Part shown: piece by piece, positions 9,216 to 19,000 of the stretch | Position numbering within the stretch: position 1 is the stretch's first letter | Layout of the letters: every line of letters starts with the position of its first letter | DNA from: Novosphingobium resinovorum | GTDB taxonomy: Bacteria > Pseudomonadota > Alphaproteobacteria > Sphingomonadales > Sphingomonadaceae | Direction of reading: 5' to 3' | DNA length: 64,000 nt | Assembly: GCF_001742225.1 (NCBI RefSeq) | Contig: NZ_CP017077.1 | Coordinates: 620,001-684,000 of the forward strand | The notes under the pieces: model-generated | What the model saw: only the letters and a program-made list of their open reading frames with translations | Told to the model about the DNA's origin: nothing | The model's database searches: none | Translations under genes and position numbers: made by a program

Positions 9216-9782
9216 TCAGAGGGCTTTGGCCATGTTGAGATGGGCGGTGACTGTCGGGACCAGTTCGGTCGCGAATGTCTTGAGCGATGCCTGGTCGCCA
9301 CCGGCTGCGTAACCTTTGAGGGTATCCAGCGCGGCTTGGTGAGCGCTGACCTGTGCCTTGGCATAGGCCTCATCGAATTGGGCGCCCGTTTTGCTCCGGA
9401 GGTCGGCAAGCTGTGCGTCCTGGGCCGCAGTCATGCGCGGGGCCGGGGTTATGGGCGGAGTGCCCGCCGCTGCGGCTGCGGTCAGCTTCTTGGTAGAGGC
9501 GGTATGGGCCTTGACCATTTGCTCGGCAAAAGTCTTCACCTTGGCGGACTGGCCCTTCTCGGCTGCGAGCTTCGATGTCTCGATCTCGAACATGTCGCTC
9601 GCCGCGGCGATATTGGCAAAGACCTGTGCCGGGCTCTCTGCCGAAGTCGTCCCGGTTTCGTTCATGACATCTGCAGCCGACGTGGAGGTCATTTCGGTGG
9701 CGGGCTCAGTGTCCTTCTTGTTGCAGGCGGTGAGGCTGAGAACGGCCAAGGATGCTGCCATGAGTGCGTTGTGCCTGATCAC
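9216..9782 (-). CDS. DUF4142-domain lipoprotein
   Basis: The 188-residue protein has a lipoprotein signal (hydrophobic stretch, lipobox LTAC, Cys ~19) followed by a Ser/Thr-rich linker and a DUF4142 four-helix domain with FANIAAASDMFEIETSKLA and VKTFAEQMVKAHTAS. DUF4142 proteins are ferritin-like periplasmic proteins of unclear function, often stress-induced. I chose the GTG at 9782 because GGAG sits 8 bases upstream; longer frames start inside the promoter. A perfect EcfG-type promoter (9822-9847) lies about 40 bases upstream, so induction by the general stress sigma factor is likely. Confidence 0.88.
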   Translation of the reverse strand: MIRHNALMAASLAVLSLTACNKKDTEPATEMTSTSAADVMNETGTTSAESPAQVFANIAAASDMFEIETSKLAAEKGQSAKVKTFAEQMVKAHTASTKKLTAAAAAGTPPITPAPRMTAAQDAQLADLRSKTGAQFDEAYAKAQVSAHQAALDTLKGYAAGGDQASLKTFATELVPTVTAHLNMAKAL

Positions 9783-9821
9783 GATCTGTGCTCCGCGTTG
9801 AGTGGTGGGGAATAAGGGCTG

Positions 9822-9847
9822 AACGATCGGCAGCATGAAGCCGTTCC
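9822..9847 (-). promoter_or_regulatory. EcfG-type general stress promoter (perfect consensus)
   Basis: Read on the minus strand, GGAAC (9847-9843) is followed by exactly 17 bases and CGTT (9825-9822). This matches the alphaproteobacterial EcfG consensus GGAAC-N16/17-CGTT. It lies about 40 bases before the GTG of the DUF4142 lipoprotein gene, a sensible leader length. Confidence 0.75.
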
Positions 9848-9925
9848 GCTCAACCATCCGCGTGCTGACGCGTTTGAGGGTCTCACCATCGCGTTATCGC
9901 CGCACCCGTCGTCTAGGAGAGGAGC

Positions 9926-10366
9926 ATGAGCATCTTCGGAAATATCCTGAACAAGATCTTCCACCACGGGACCGAGAAAAAGGCCGATCCCGCAGCCAAT
10001 GCGAGCGCGCCCAAATCGGCCTCAACACCTGCTCCGACGCGGCCTCAGGTGGCGCCTGCATCCCCGGAGCCTGCCCCTTCGGCCGCCGTCACTGCCGCGC
10101 AACCTTCCGTCGATGTTGGCGCGGTGCTTGATGCGATGGCCTCAATGAAGGCGGACCATGGCGGCAATTACCGCACGTCCATTGTCGATCTTCTCAAGCT
10201 GCTCGATCTCGATTCAAGTCTCGCGGCGCGCAAGGAGCTTGGCGAGGAGCTTGACGTCCACGCCGGGGCGGACGGCACCGCGGAACAGAACATCGCCCTT
10301 CATCGTGCGGTGATGGACAAGCTCGCCAGCAATGGCGGCATCGTGCCGGACAGCCTGCGCGGTTGA
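9926..10366 (+). CDS. DUF3597-family protein
   Basis: The 146-residue protein starts MSIFGNILNKIFHHG, then has an Ala/Pro-rich flexible linker (~25-60) and a conserved C-terminal domain: DVGAVLDAMASMKADHGGNY, SIVDLLKLLDLDSSLAARKE and the terminal NGGIVPDSLRG. This is the DUF3597 architecture, solved structurally in E. coli-type relatives but without known function. AGGAG lies 6-7 bases upstream of the ATG. It is divergent from the DUF4142 gene, and the shared 140-base gap carries the EcfG promoter on the other strand; no equivalent motif was seen facing this gene. Confidence 0.88.
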   Translation: MSIFGNILNKIFHHGTEKKADPAANASAPKSASTPAPTRPQVAPASPEPAPSAAVTAAQPSVDVGAVLDAMASMKADHGGNYRTSIVDLLKLLDLDSSLAARKELGEELDVHAGADGTAEQNIALHRAVMDKLASNGGIVPDSLRG

Positions 10367-10367
10367 G

Positions 10368-10415
10368 CGCGGCTGGACGGGGCGGCGGCGTCGATGCGCG
10401 CTGTAGCCGCGTTTT
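10368..10415 (+). terminator. Possible terminator after the DUF3597 gene
   Basis: CGCGGCT at 10368-10374 pairs perfectly with AGCCGCG at 10405-10411, directly followed by TTTT. The 30-base GC-rich loop is long for a classical intrinsic terminator, so this is tentative. Confidence 0.35.
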
Positions 10416-10774
10416 CAACGCGTCTTGGTGGGGCGCGCAATAGTCATCCTGATCTGGTGAATGCTTCCCCGCCCCATACCGGCCTGCCCGCGTACGTGGC
10501 TTGGCGCCCCGCCGTATCGCCTTGCTAGATGCCGCATGCCGTAAAAATCGACGAGGTTACTCGGCGGAAGGCTTGTTACACGCCAGGCGGTTCGTCCTGC
10601 GCTTGCCGGGCCTGGCTCTGCGCGGAAAAGATTATTCCGCGTCGTCTACGCTACCTCGCAGACCGGCGGTGCACGATCTTAACGCTGCTGCTGCGCTCCT
10701 GCTGCCCGTCAACGCCGACAGTGTTTCACCCCGCCCGAGCTTCGCACAAGAACCGCAACAGTTCATCAGTGATG
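10416..10774. other. Intergenic region with a small palindrome
   Basis: No gene is supported in this 360-base stretch; short frames here are Cys/Arg-rich and look like noise. It holds a perfect 7-base inverted repeat, CGCGGAA-AAGATTA-TTCCGCG at 10621-10641, that could be a protein-binding site or a weak hairpin. Confidence 0.4.
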
Positions 10775-11959
10775 TCAGCTGTAGCGTGAAAGATCGACCT
10801 CGACCCCTTCACCTCCCAGCAACTTGACCGCAGCGTTGCGGATGGGCGGCAGGCTCGCCAGGCCAAGCGTGCCATGCAGCAACCTGATGCCCAGGCGGGT
10901 TTTCGGATGCATGAGCCGCGGCGCGATCTTGGGGATGCGCTGGCCATCTTCGACAATGGGCCGCATCTGCTTCTCGTAGGCGCTGAACGCCTGAGCGACC
11001 GTATCCCTGCGGGTGAGTTCCTCGGCCAGCACATAGCTGCCTGTAACAGCCAGGGTCGTACCGACGCCTGCCAACGGCGTGGCGCACCAGGCCGCGTCGC
11101 CGGTAAGAACAACGCGGCCCTTCGACCAGCGCGGCATCCGCACCTGTCGAAGCACGTCGAAGTAGAAGTCGTCGGCGTCGTGCATGGCCGCCAGTACGCG
11201 GGGTGTCTCCCAGCCTGCGTCCGAGAAGCGATCACGCAGGAATGCTCTTTGCCGTTCGCTATCCCATTCCTGTTCGCCGCCCGGCTCCTTCGAGAGGCAC
11301 AGCATCGCACGGGTCGTCCCCTGATGATCGGGACGAAGCGAAACACTGCGCTTGCCAGGCGCATTGAACCAGCGCCACATCCGGTTGTCGTCCGGCGTTC
11401 GCGGGATGGTGAAGTAAGCGATGATCATGTTCATCCAGCGCGGCACGTTCTCGTCCGCAAAGATGATATCGCGAGTGGTCGAGCCGACCCCTTCCGCGAT
11501 GACTACGGCGTCGTACCGCTCGATAGTGCCGCTCGCGAAGGTAACCACCGCCATCTGCTCTTGCTCATCGATCGCGACGATGTGGTCATCGTAGCGAAAC
11601 GCCACCTCGTTTCCGGTTGCGTCGTGGAGAAGCCGGGCGAGGTCGCCGCGCAGGATCTCCATCTCGGCTGTCGGGCCATCGCCGTCGATTTCGTCGGCAT
11701 CGAACCTGGCTGCTTCGCTTCCGTCCTCGTGGACCCAGGCCGTACCTTGCTCACCGGTTCCACAGCCGAGCGCAGCCTGTTCAAGCCCGAGGCGGCGCAG
11801 GACTTCGCGGCCGACACCGCGCACATCAACGTTCTGACCGCCGTCCCGGAACGCCGGTGCCCGCTCGACCACCGTGACATCAGCGCCGCGACGGCCGAGC
11901 AGTGCGGCAACGGTGTTTCCGGCGATGCTGGCGCCGGTGACCAGTATCTTGCGCGTCAT
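10775..11959 (-). CDS. FAD-dependent monooxygenase (PHBH/TetX-like)
   Basis: The 394-residue protein is a group A flavoprotein hydroxylase. The N-terminal Rossmann motif is VTGASIAGNTVAALLGRRGA with the ribose-binding VVERAP. The mid-domain contains the AVVIAEGVGSTTR segment, and the FAD pyrophosphate motif is VVLTGDAAWCATPLAGVGTT (~residue 285). Length is typical. Such enzymes hydroxylate aromatic or polyketide-like compounds or inactivate antibiotics; the substrate is unknown. It is a single-gene unit; upstream bases show GGAG before the ATG. The first GxSxxG usually ends with P (GASIAGP) and here has N, a minor deviation. Confidence 0.88.
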   Translation of the reverse strand: MTRKILVTGASIAGNTVAALLGRRGADVTVVERAPAFRDGGQNVDVRGVGREVLRRLGLEQAALGCGTGEQGTAWVHEDGSEAARFDADEIDGDGPTAEMEILRGDLARLLHDATGNEVAFRYDDHIVAIDEQEQMAVVTFASGTIERYDAVVIAEGVGSTTRDIIFADENVPRWMNMIIAYFTIPRTPDDNRMWRWFNAPGKRSVSLRPDHQGTTRAMLCLSKEPGGEQEWDSERQRAFLRDRFSDAGWETPRVLAAMHDADDFYFDVLRQVRMPRWSKGRVVLTGDAAWCATPLAGVGTTLAVTGSYVLAEELTRRDTVAQAFSAYEKQMRPIVEDGQRIPKIAPRLMHPKTRLGIRLLHGTLGLASLPPIRNAAVKLLGGEGVEVDLSRYS

Positions 11960-12351
11960 GGTTATGCTCCTCGCCGAAAGGATGCCGGCCGTTGTGACGA
12001 TGTTCCCGCCTGGAGACCGGAACCCTCGCCGAGGCGCAGGCTTTGCCGTTTAAATGACACTGGTGCTCTTGCTCATGGGCAATGCCGTCCCGCTGCCCCA
12101 GCGGACGCCTTGCCCATGCCGCCTGAGAGTTCCCGCGTCACCAAATCGATGGCTCTGATCATGGAAGTTGGCTTGCCGCTGTCGCACTCTTGCGCCCGGC
12201 CTGGGTCGGCGCAGATGCCGGGGATGGCGTCTCGTGCGCCTCGGGCAGTCTAGCGCGGCATTGGAGTGCGCGTTTCTTACCAGCGCCATCTGTTCTCTCG
12301 CTTGAACTGACCGCGGCGCAGGTGAACCGCGAAGCCAGTTCTTTTGCTTCG
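11960..12351. other. Intergenic region, no supported gene
   Basis: About 390 bases upstream of the FAD monooxygenase and downstream of the minus-strand small genes. Several short frames on the minus strand (for example a 29-codon frame beginning MIRAIDLVTREL) have no ribosome site or family signal. They may be decayed coding material. Confidence 0.35.
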
Positions 12352-12609
12352 TCATTCCCGCCCTGCGTTGCGTCTCGCGCAAATCAGGTTCGCGGCTCCG
12401 TCAGCGGCGGACGGGCTTTCATCCTCCCTGGATGCGGACGGAATGGGATTCGCCTCCCTGGTCGGGGGGCGATTGGCAAAAGGCTTGGCTTCCGCGCCGG
12501 CAAGTCCACGGCCGCCTTCGCGATCGGTCTCGGCTTGCGCGTCCACTCCCTCTTGCACGGATGCCTTTTTGTTCGAGGCCGGGCCCGGACCTATCGAAAC
12601 ATCGCTCAT
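12352..12609 (-). CDS. Small hydrophilic hypothetical protein
   Basis: An 85-residue frame beginning MSDVSIGPGPASNKKASVQ and rich in Glu, Ala, Arg and Pro, with no membrane segment or recognised domain; it would be largely disordered. Support is contextual: a good ribosome site (GAGGAG, 7 bases before the ATG) and an overlap with the stop of the preceding ankyrin-like frame. I do not recognise the family. Confidence 0.42.
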   Translation of the reverse strand: MSDVSIGPGPASNKKASVQEGVDAQAETDREGGRGLAGAEAKPFANRPPTREANPIPSASREDESPSAADGAANLICARRNAGRE

Positions 12610-12836
12610 GAATATCGCTCCTCTTCTTCGAGACTTGGGCCCATGCCCGTACTGTTTTGCTGCATTGTGCCCTTCCCGGCGCTCGGTGAGCCACCGGGCA
12701 GGCTGTCGTCGCGCTGCATTCGCGCGAGGCTGGCCGCGTCATTACCTGCTGCATCGACCGCATCGATATTGGCCCCCGCCTCCATCAGGACGGGTATCAT
12801 GTCGCCGCGCCCCAGCCTGGCAGCGTCGAACAGCAC
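12606..12836 (-). CDS. Short ankyrin-repeat protein or fragment
   Basis: The 76-residue frame starts with a clear ankyrin repeat: LFDAARLGRGDMIPVLMEAG then ANIDAVDAAGNDAASLA. Ankyrin proteins of this type normally continue with several repeats; here the frame turns into a Ser/Gly/Gln-rich tail after one. The GTG at 12836 has no convincing ribosome site. The ATG at 12919 opens a different frame (MRPLNELEDRTPSTPRQ) that stays open across the start of the ankyrin repeat, so a frameshift at the junction is possible. Either a truncated remnant or a true mini-ankyrin protein; function unknown. Confidence 0.45.
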   Translation of the reverse strand: MLFDAARLGRGDMIPVLMEAGANIDAVDAAGNDAASLARMQRDDSLPGGSPSAGKGTMQQNSTGMGPSLEEEERYS

Positions 12837-12965
12837 TTCCCGCTCGCTCGGGCGAAGGGAGCGGCGGCAGTTGGCGCGGCGTCGATGGCGTTCGATCTTC
12901 CAGCTCGTTCAGCGGGCGCATGATCGTGGTTTCTTGAATGGTCCCCAAATGGATGCGGAAGGTTC

Positions 12966-13253
12966 CTAGATCGGGGCGATTTCGTCGAACACGCGAGCCA
13001 CGATGACCGCGCGCGCGTCATCGTTGACGTCCACCGAGACGGATATGCGCTCGGAAAGCGGCGCGTCGTTGCGCGCCGGCTCCAGATGGGTCGCGGTATC
13101 GCCGCCGCTGGGCGTATCGCCCGCGCTGTTTTGATCGCCGGACGACGATACGAACATGTCGGTTCGCTCGAAGCCGTATTCCTGGACCAGTCGCTCGATT
13201 GCCAGTTCGGCGTCGCGGCGACTGTCGAATGTGCGCTCTATCGTGGTGTTCAT
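12966..13253 (-). CDS. Conserved small stress-type protein
   Basis: A 95-residue acidic protein, MNTTIERTFDSRRDAELAIE at the N terminus, resembling the small sphingomonad proteins with a ferredoxin-like beta-alpha-beta layout in which a helix of type DAELAIERLVQEYG follows the first strand. The middle (~40-65) is low-complexity Gly/Ser/Asp. AAAGGA lies 7 bases before the ATG, an excellent site. It stands between a hairpin and the small ankyrin frame and is probably a separate short unit. No enzymatic function can be assigned. Confidence 0.65.
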   Translation of the reverse strand: MNTTIERTFDSRRDAELAIERLVQEYGFERTDMFVSSSGDQNSAGDTPSGGDTATHLEPARNDAPLSERISVSVDVNDDARAVIVARVFDEIAPI

Positions 13254-13287
13254 GTCTCTATCCTTTGGTTCGCAGTGCCTGAGGTCA

Positions 13288-13307
13288 GCGCCTCTCTATC
13301 GAGGCGC
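13288..13307. other. Hairpin between SDR operon and small stress gene
   Basis: GCGCCTC (13288-13294) and GAGGCGC (13301-13307) form a perfect 7-base stem with a 6-base loop. It sits just after the end of the SRPBCC-ADH-SDR operon and before the 95-residue protein gene on the minus strand. There is no U-tract, so it may be a processing or attenuation hairpin, not a classic terminator. Confidence 0.4.
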
Positions 13308-13314
13308 GGCATGG

Positions 13315-14097
13315 TCATTCGGCGGAGCCGGGCTGCGCCATCTTGCGATGCTGCTCGGCCAGGATCGCCGCCGGGGTGACGTGCGCCACCGCCGCCTGGA
13401 TCTTGTTCTTCCATCCCGAGACGATGTGGGCATCGCCGTTCATCAGTGCTTTCCATCCGTCGCGGGCGACGTCGGCCGGATCGCTCTTGCTTTCTGACGC
13501 GCCCACGCTAGTGTCGAGCATGTCGGCGCGATCGAAGAACTCGGTCTCGACTGGTCCGGGCATGAGTGTCGTGACAGTCACGCCCTTTGCCTCCTTGATC
13601 TCGTTGCGCAGCGCATCGGCAAAGCTGTCCACGAAGGCCTTGGTGCCGTTGTAGACCGCCTGAAAGCTGCCCGGAATGAAGCCTGCGATGGACCCGGTAA
13701 TCAGCACTTTGCCATCGTCGCGCGCCACCATTCCCTTGAGCACCTGTTGCAACAGATAAAGGGTGCCGGTGATGTTGGTATCGACCACCCGGCGCCAGTC
13801 GGCGACATCCTGCTCGAGGAAACCGTGCCCGAGCCCCCGGCCCGCATTGGCGCAAAGAAGATCGATGCGGCGGCCGGCAGTGGCGGCCAGCAAGGTATCG
13901 ACGCCTTCCAGGGTCGACAGGTCGGCCTGCACCGCGTCTACCGAAACGCCGTGCAGCCCAAAGTCCTGTGCGGCCGCCTCGATCAGTCCTTCATCTGCGA
14001 CGACGAGCAGGTCGTAGCCGTTTTCGGCGGCGATGCTCGCCAGTTCGAAGCCGATACCGGTGGAGGCGCCGGTGACGATTGCGAATTTGTCAGCCAT
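13315..14097 (-). CDS. Short-chain dehydrogenase/reductase
   Basis: A 260-residue classical SDR. Visible are the NAD(P) loop [12 protein letters not shown] (residues ~8-19), the NAG motif (LLCANAGRG), the catalytic Ser in ITGSIAGF, and YNGTK holding the Tyr/Lys pair. PGPVETEF completes the cofactor cleft. It overlaps the upstream alcohol dehydrogenase by 8 bases, making it the third gene of the SRPBCC-ADH-SDR operon. The substrate is unknown; the close coupling with a zinc dehydrogenase suggests consecutive redox steps on an alcohol or aldehyde. Confidence 0.9.
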   Translation of the reverse strand: MADKFAIVTGASTGIGFELASIAAENGYDLLVVADEGLIEAAAQDFGLHGVSVDAVQADLSTLEGVDTLLAATAGRRIDLLCANAGRGLGHGFLEQDVADWRRVVDTNITGTLYLLQQVLKGMVARDDGKVLITGSIAGFIPGSFQAVYNGTKAFVDSFADALRNEIKEAKGVTVTTLMPGPVETEFFDRADMLDTSVGASESKSDPADVARDGWKALMNGDAHIVSGWKNKIQAAVAHVTPAAILAEQHRKMAQPGSAE

Positions 14098-15307
14098 GAT
14101 GCGTGTCCTGTTCTGCCGCGACTGCGGTTTCGGTGAAGCCGGGCTTGAGCACGACCTTGGTGACTTCGTCCTGGTTGTCGTGGAACATCTTGTAGCCCTT
14201 GGGCGCGTCCTCCAGGCCCATGCGGTGCGAGATCAGGAAGGTGGTGTCGATCTTGCCCTCGACGATCGCGTTGAGCAGCCCCGGCATGTAGTGCTGTACG
14301 CTGGTCTGCCCGGTCTTGAGCGTCAGCCCCTTTTCCATGAAGGCGCCGAGCGGGAACTTGTCGACAATGCCGCCGTAGACGGCGGGCATTGAGACGCGGC
14401 CGCCCTTGCGGCAGGCGACGATCGCCTGTCGGATCGAGTGGATGCGATCGGTGCCAAGCATCAGCGAGGCCTTGATCTGATCGACTACGTTGTCGACGAA
14501 GAAGCCGTGTGCCTCGAGCCCAACCGCATCGATCACGGCGTCCGGACCGATCCCGCCAGTCATTGCCATCAGCGCTTCGTAAGTCTTCGATTCCTCGAAG
14601 TTGATGATCTCGGCTCCGAACCTGCGCGCGAGGTCCAGCCGGCGGGGAAAGTGGTCGATGGCAATCACCCGCGCCGCGCCCATCAGGAAGGCGGACTGCA
14701 CCGCGAACAGGCCGACCGGGCCGCAGCCCCACACCGCGACAGTGTCGCCCGGCTCGATGTCGGCGTTCTCGGCCGCCTGCCAGCCGGTGGGCAGGATGTC
14801 GGACAGGAACAGCACTTCGTCGTCGTCAAGCCCGTCTGGCACCACGATCGGGCCGACGTCGGAGAACGGCACGCGCACGTACTCCGCCTGGCCCCCGGCG
14901 TAGCCGCCGGTCAGATGGCTGTAGCCGAACAGGCCCGACATCGGCTGGCCGTAAAGCTCCATGCCGATGTCCTGGTTGTCGGCCGGGTTGCCGTTGTCGC
15001 AGGCGGAGTACTGGTGCTTGCCACAGTGGTAGCAGCTTCCGCAGGCGATGGTGAAGGGAACGACGACGCGCTGGCCCTTGACCAGCGTCGATCCCGGCCC
15101 GGTCTCGACGACTTCGCCCATGAACTCGTGGCCGAGGATGTCCCCGGCCTTCATGGTGGGGATGTACCCGTCGTACAGGTGAAGGTCCGATCCGCAGATC
15201 GCGGTCGAGGTGATCTTGATGATGGCGTCGCGCGGGTTGAGGATTTCGGGATCGTCGACCGTATCGACGCGGACGTCATGCTTGCCGTGCCAGGTGAGCG
15301 CGCGCAT
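14090..15307 (-). CDS. Zinc-dependent alcohol dehydrogenase (formaldehyde dehydrogenase-like)
   Basis: The 405-residue protein has the MDR fold: the catalytic zinc ligands in [13 protein letters not shown] (Cys ~39) and [10 protein letters not shown], the structural-zinc cysteines in [16 protein letters not shown], and the nucleotide loop [15 protein letters not shown]. The insertion after CDNGNP and the overall length match glutathione-independent formaldehyde dehydrogenase-like members, which keep NAD(H) tightly bound. I use the ATG at 15307 because it overlaps the SRPBCC stop as ATGA; the longer frame upstream is a read-through. Physiological substrate not determined. Confidence 0.9.
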   Translation of the reverse strand: MRALTWHGKHDVRVDTVDDPEILNPRDAIIKITSTAICGSDLHLYDGYIPTMKAGDILGHEFMGEVVETGPGSTLVKGQRVVVPFTIACGSCYHCGKHQYSACDNGNPADNQDIGMELYGQPMSGLFGYSHLTGGYAGGQAEYVRVPFSDVGPIVVPDGLDDDEVLFLSDILPTGWQAAENADIEPGDTVAVWGCGPVGLFAVQSAFLMGAARVIAIDHFPRRLDLARRFGAEIINFEESKTYEALMAMTGGIGPDAVIDAVGLEAHGFFVDNVVDQIKASLMLGTDRIHSIRQAIVACRKGGRVSMPAVYGGIVDKFPLGAFMEKGLTLKTGQTSVQHYMPGLLNAIVEGKIDTTFLISHRMGLEDAPKGYKMFHDNQDEVTKVVLKPGFTETAVAAEQDTHHG

Positions 15308-15882
15308 CAGGCTGTCTCCTCGTGAAGCTGCGCGCGGGTGCGCGACGACGTGGCGACTTCGCCGGTTTCCATAAGCTGCTTGAAGCGCCGCAGATCGCGC
15401 CGCGCCTGGATCGCCGGTTCGCGCTGGAACATCTTTGCGATGAGCCTGCCCACCACGCCAGCGGGCGGGTCGTAGACGATCGTGGCGGTGACGATGGTGC
15501 CGCGATCGCCTGCGTTGCGAAATTCGATGCGGCCGCTGTTGGGCACGTCTGCATCTTCGGTGGAGGCCCAGGCGATCAGTTCGCCCTCCTTCTCCTCGGT
15601 GACGAGCGCGTCCCATTCGACCGTCCTTCCGCCTGGCGCCTTGACGACCCAGTGCGAGCGGGTCGGCGACAGCACGTCGACCCGTTCGACGTTGTCCATG
15701 AACGTCGGCAGCCGTGCAAAGTCGCGCCAGTAGGCATAGAGTTCCGCGCGGGGGCGGTTGATCGTCACGGTCCGACCGATCAGGCTGTCACCCCGCGTTT
15801 CTGCAAGTGTCTGCAAGGCGGCGTCGCGGGTCTCGCGAAATTTTGAGGTGGTAGGCGGCGCGTCGTCGTTCATGGTTGCCAT
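15307..15882 (-). CDS. SRPBCC-family (polyketide cyclase-like) protein
   Basis: A 191-residue protein with a START/SRPBCC helix-grip domain: the early [34 protein letters not shown], then the strand-rich [20 protein letters not shown] and [19 protein letters not shown], ending with [12 protein letters not shown]. This is the variant found as a membrane-stress or ligand-binding protein in many proteobacteria. GGAG lies 7 bases before the ATG at 15882. First gene of a three-gene operon with ADH and SDR; its probable role is to bind a hydrophobic ligand handled by the two dehydrogenases, which is inference. Confidence 0.85.
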   Translation of the reverse strand: MATMNDDAPPTTSKFRETRDAALQTLAETRGDSLIGRTVTINRPRAELYAYWRDFARLPTFMDNVERVDVLSPTRSHWVVKAPGGRTVEWDALVTEEKEGELIAWASTEDADVPNSGRIEFRNAGDRGTIVTATIVYDPPAGVVGRLIAKMFQREPAIQARRDLRRFKQLMETGEVATSSRTRAQLHEETA

Positions 15883-16021
15883 TCCTGCTCTCCATGTTTT
15901 CGGATGTGCTGGTGGTCCGGTCGGACCTGACCACTGTTGCAAATGAAACGATCGCCGCGCTCATAAAGACCCGGCACGATCTAAAGATAATCCCGCCGCA
16001 GGCACGGCTGGGCCCGACAGG

Positions 16022-19000
16022 TCAGCATTCGAACCCGTCGAGCAGGCTTTCGACGCGCACGATACGATCGGCTTCGCTCGGCAGTGCCTCGGCAAGGATC
16101 CACCGTCCCTTGCTTTGCGCGAAGCCCGTGGCGGCGAAGTCGATCGGGCAATCGCGGCGCGGAGTGAGTGCAATCGCGGCTGGGCCCGCGTCTATGCGCG
16201 CGATCCGCAAAGCCCGCGCGGTCAGGCGGATGCGGGCATGGGCCAGCAGCATCGCCGCTTCGGCGGGCAGCGTTCCGAAGCGATCCAGAAGTTCATCATC
16301 GAATGCATCGAGCGCCTCTTCGGTTTCGATGCGCGCGAGCCGCAGGTAAAGGGACAGCCGCAGGTCCGCCTCCGGAATCCAGCTGTCGGGCAGCACGCCG
16401 CTCATGCCCAGGTTGAGTTCGGGACTCCAGCGCTCGGCGTCCTCGCCGCGCGCGGCCTTCAGCGCGACACGGAGCAGATGCTGGTAGAGATCGACGCCGA
16501 TCAGCTTCATGTGCCCGGCCTGATCATCGCCGACGAGGTCGCCCGCGCCGCGCATGTCGAGGTCCTGGCCGCTGATCGCGAAACCCGCGCCCAGCCGGTC
16601 GAAAGTCGCGAGCGTGCGCAGCCGCTTGAGCGTGCGCGCGGCGATAGCATCCTCGCCTTCGATCAGCAGGATCACCTGCCCGCGCCGGTTGCCGCGCCCG
16701 ACGCGGCCGCGCAGCTGGTGCAGCTGTGCCAGGCCGAAGCGATCGGCACGCCAGACGATCATGGTGTTCGCGCGCGGCACGTCGAGGCCCGCTTCGATGA
16801 TGTTGGTCGCCAGCAGGATATCCCCCCGGCCAGCGCCAAAGCCGACCATGACGTCGTCGATTTCGGCCGCTGACATTTTTCCGTGTGCTTCGACCACCAC
16901 CAGATCGGGGGCCGCGCGTTTTATCTTCGCGGCGACTTTCGCCATGTCCTCAATACGCGGCACGACCACGAAGCTCTGGCCTCCCCGCGCCTTTTCGCGA
17001 GTGAGCGCGGTGCGGACGAGCACATCGTCATACTGCCCGATGCTGGTGCGGATCGGCTGGCGCCGGGCGGGAGGCGTGGCGATGAGGGACATCTGCTGCA
17101 GGCCCACCAGCGCGGCCTGCAGGGTGCGCGGGATCGGCGTGGCGCTCAGGCTCAGGACATGGACGGTCCCCAAGCCGCGCAAACGGGCCTTGTCGGCAGC
17201 GCCGAAGCGCTGCTCTTCGTCGATGACGACCAGCCCCGGCCTGGCGTAGTTCACGCCCTTCGCCATCACCGCGCCGGTGCCCACGACGATACCGGTCGAG
17301 CCATCGGCAAGCCCCGCTTTCACAGACTTGCGTTCTGCCGCACTGCTCAGCCGGGACAGGCCGGCGACCTCGATTTTCGTTCCCTCGAAGCGGCGGCGGA
17401 ACGTCTCCAGGTGCTGCCGCACGAGGACGGTGGTCGGCGCGGCGACCACGACCTGGAAGCCGGCCAGCGCCGCCAGAGCTGCGGCCCGCAGCGCGACCTC
17501 GGTCTTGCCATAGCCGACGTCGCCGATGACCAGCCGGTCCATTGGCCGGCCGCTCGCCAGATTGTCGCGGACGGCTGCGATGGCTCCCGCCTGGTCGGCC
17601 GTTTCGTTGAAGGGGAAGCGGCCCGCGAAGCGTTCGTAGGCGGCAGGATCGGGCACCATGACCGGCGCTGTCAGCGTCTCGCGCTCGCGCGCCAGAAGCG
17701 TCAGGGCCTTCGCGCTCTCGTCGATCGCGGCGTTGATCGCCGCGCGGCGCTTGTCCCAGGATGAGCCATCCAGCTTGTCCAGGCTCACCGCGTCGCCGTC
17801 AGCGCCGTATCGCCAGATCCGGTCGGCCTCATCGAAAGGGACCAGCCGCCGAGCACCACCCGCATACTCGAGCACGATCCTGTCGATCGGGGACTGGTCG
17901 TCGCCCGCGCCGACCGGCGAGGCCTCAAGCCCCCGCACGCGCCCGACGCCATGGTCCTCGTGGACCACCACGTCGCCGCTGCACACTTCGATGCCGACGT
18001 GCCACGGGTTCGCGCCGGTCGGGCCACCAACGCCGATCAATGCGCGACTGCCCATCAGGTCTGCCGCCGCGACGAGAACGATGCGCTCGTCGACGTATCC
18101 TGCATCGATCGGCACCGTCAGGCTGCCGCCGCAGCCTGACGGCAGGTCATCCAGTGCCGCCCATGCGTCCAGTTCCACGATTTCCATCGACAGGCGCCGG
18201 ACGACCTTGCCGCGCAGGAAGCGCAAGTCTCGCGCACTGCCCGCCAGCACGAACCTGCGTCCCGCAGCGAGCAGCGGCTTCACGAAGCGCACTAGCGCGG
18301 TAAGCGGCGAACGCTCGTTGGCGAACCGCGGCACCGGCGTGAAGTCCGCGTCAAACGGAGCCGGCCTCCAGTCCTTGCAGTCCTTCTTCCAGGCGATGTC
18401 GTCAATCGCATCCAGGCGATGGGGCGCACCGCCCATAGCGTCGCGGGCAAGCTGGATGAAGCGCCTGCGGCGATGGTCGGCTTTATCGGAAAGAGCGAGT
18501 ATACCCGGCGTCAGGTGGGCAAGGATAGACGTCGGCTCGTCAATCGGCGGTTCGGCGGCGCGGCCGATCTCCAGACGCTCCAGATCGCCAACCGTGCGCT
18601 GCGTGCCGGGATCGTACGAGCGGATCGCGGCGATCCTGCCCGCTGCCAGCTCGATGCGGGCCGGGCCGCCGGCGTCGGCGGGAAAGATATCGATGACCTC
18701 GCCGCGCACCGCCATTTCGCCCGGTTCGTCGACGCGGTCGTCGGCGACATACCCCAGCTCTTCGAGTCGTATCGCGAACGCTAGGGTGTCCGCCTCGTCC
18801 CCGGGGTGCAGCGTGGGCGGGGCGCTATCGAACGCATCAGGCGCGGGATAGCGCCGCGCTGCGGCTTCTCCGCTCAGGATGCAGGCGATGGAAGTGCCTT
18901 GCGCCAGGCGAAGGGCCCGCAGCGCCGACGCGCGGCGCCCCGCGTTCGCCGGCGTCGCGGGAGCCGTGTCCCCCGGAAGTGCGTCGCTGGATGGCACGTG

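Noticed and set aside
10501..10827. 108-codon plus-strand frame upstream of the FAD monooxygenase end
   Set aside because: Cys/Arg-rich noise without ribosome site; it overlaps the 3' end of a real gene on the other strand.
12190..12969. 259-codon plus-strand frame
   Set aside because: Composition is not protein-like and it opposes better-supported small minus-strand genes with ribosome sites.
17800..18850. 397-codon plus-strand Ser/Arg-rich frame inside the Mfd-like gene
   Set aside because: It is antisense to clear CarD-like and UvrB-like domains.
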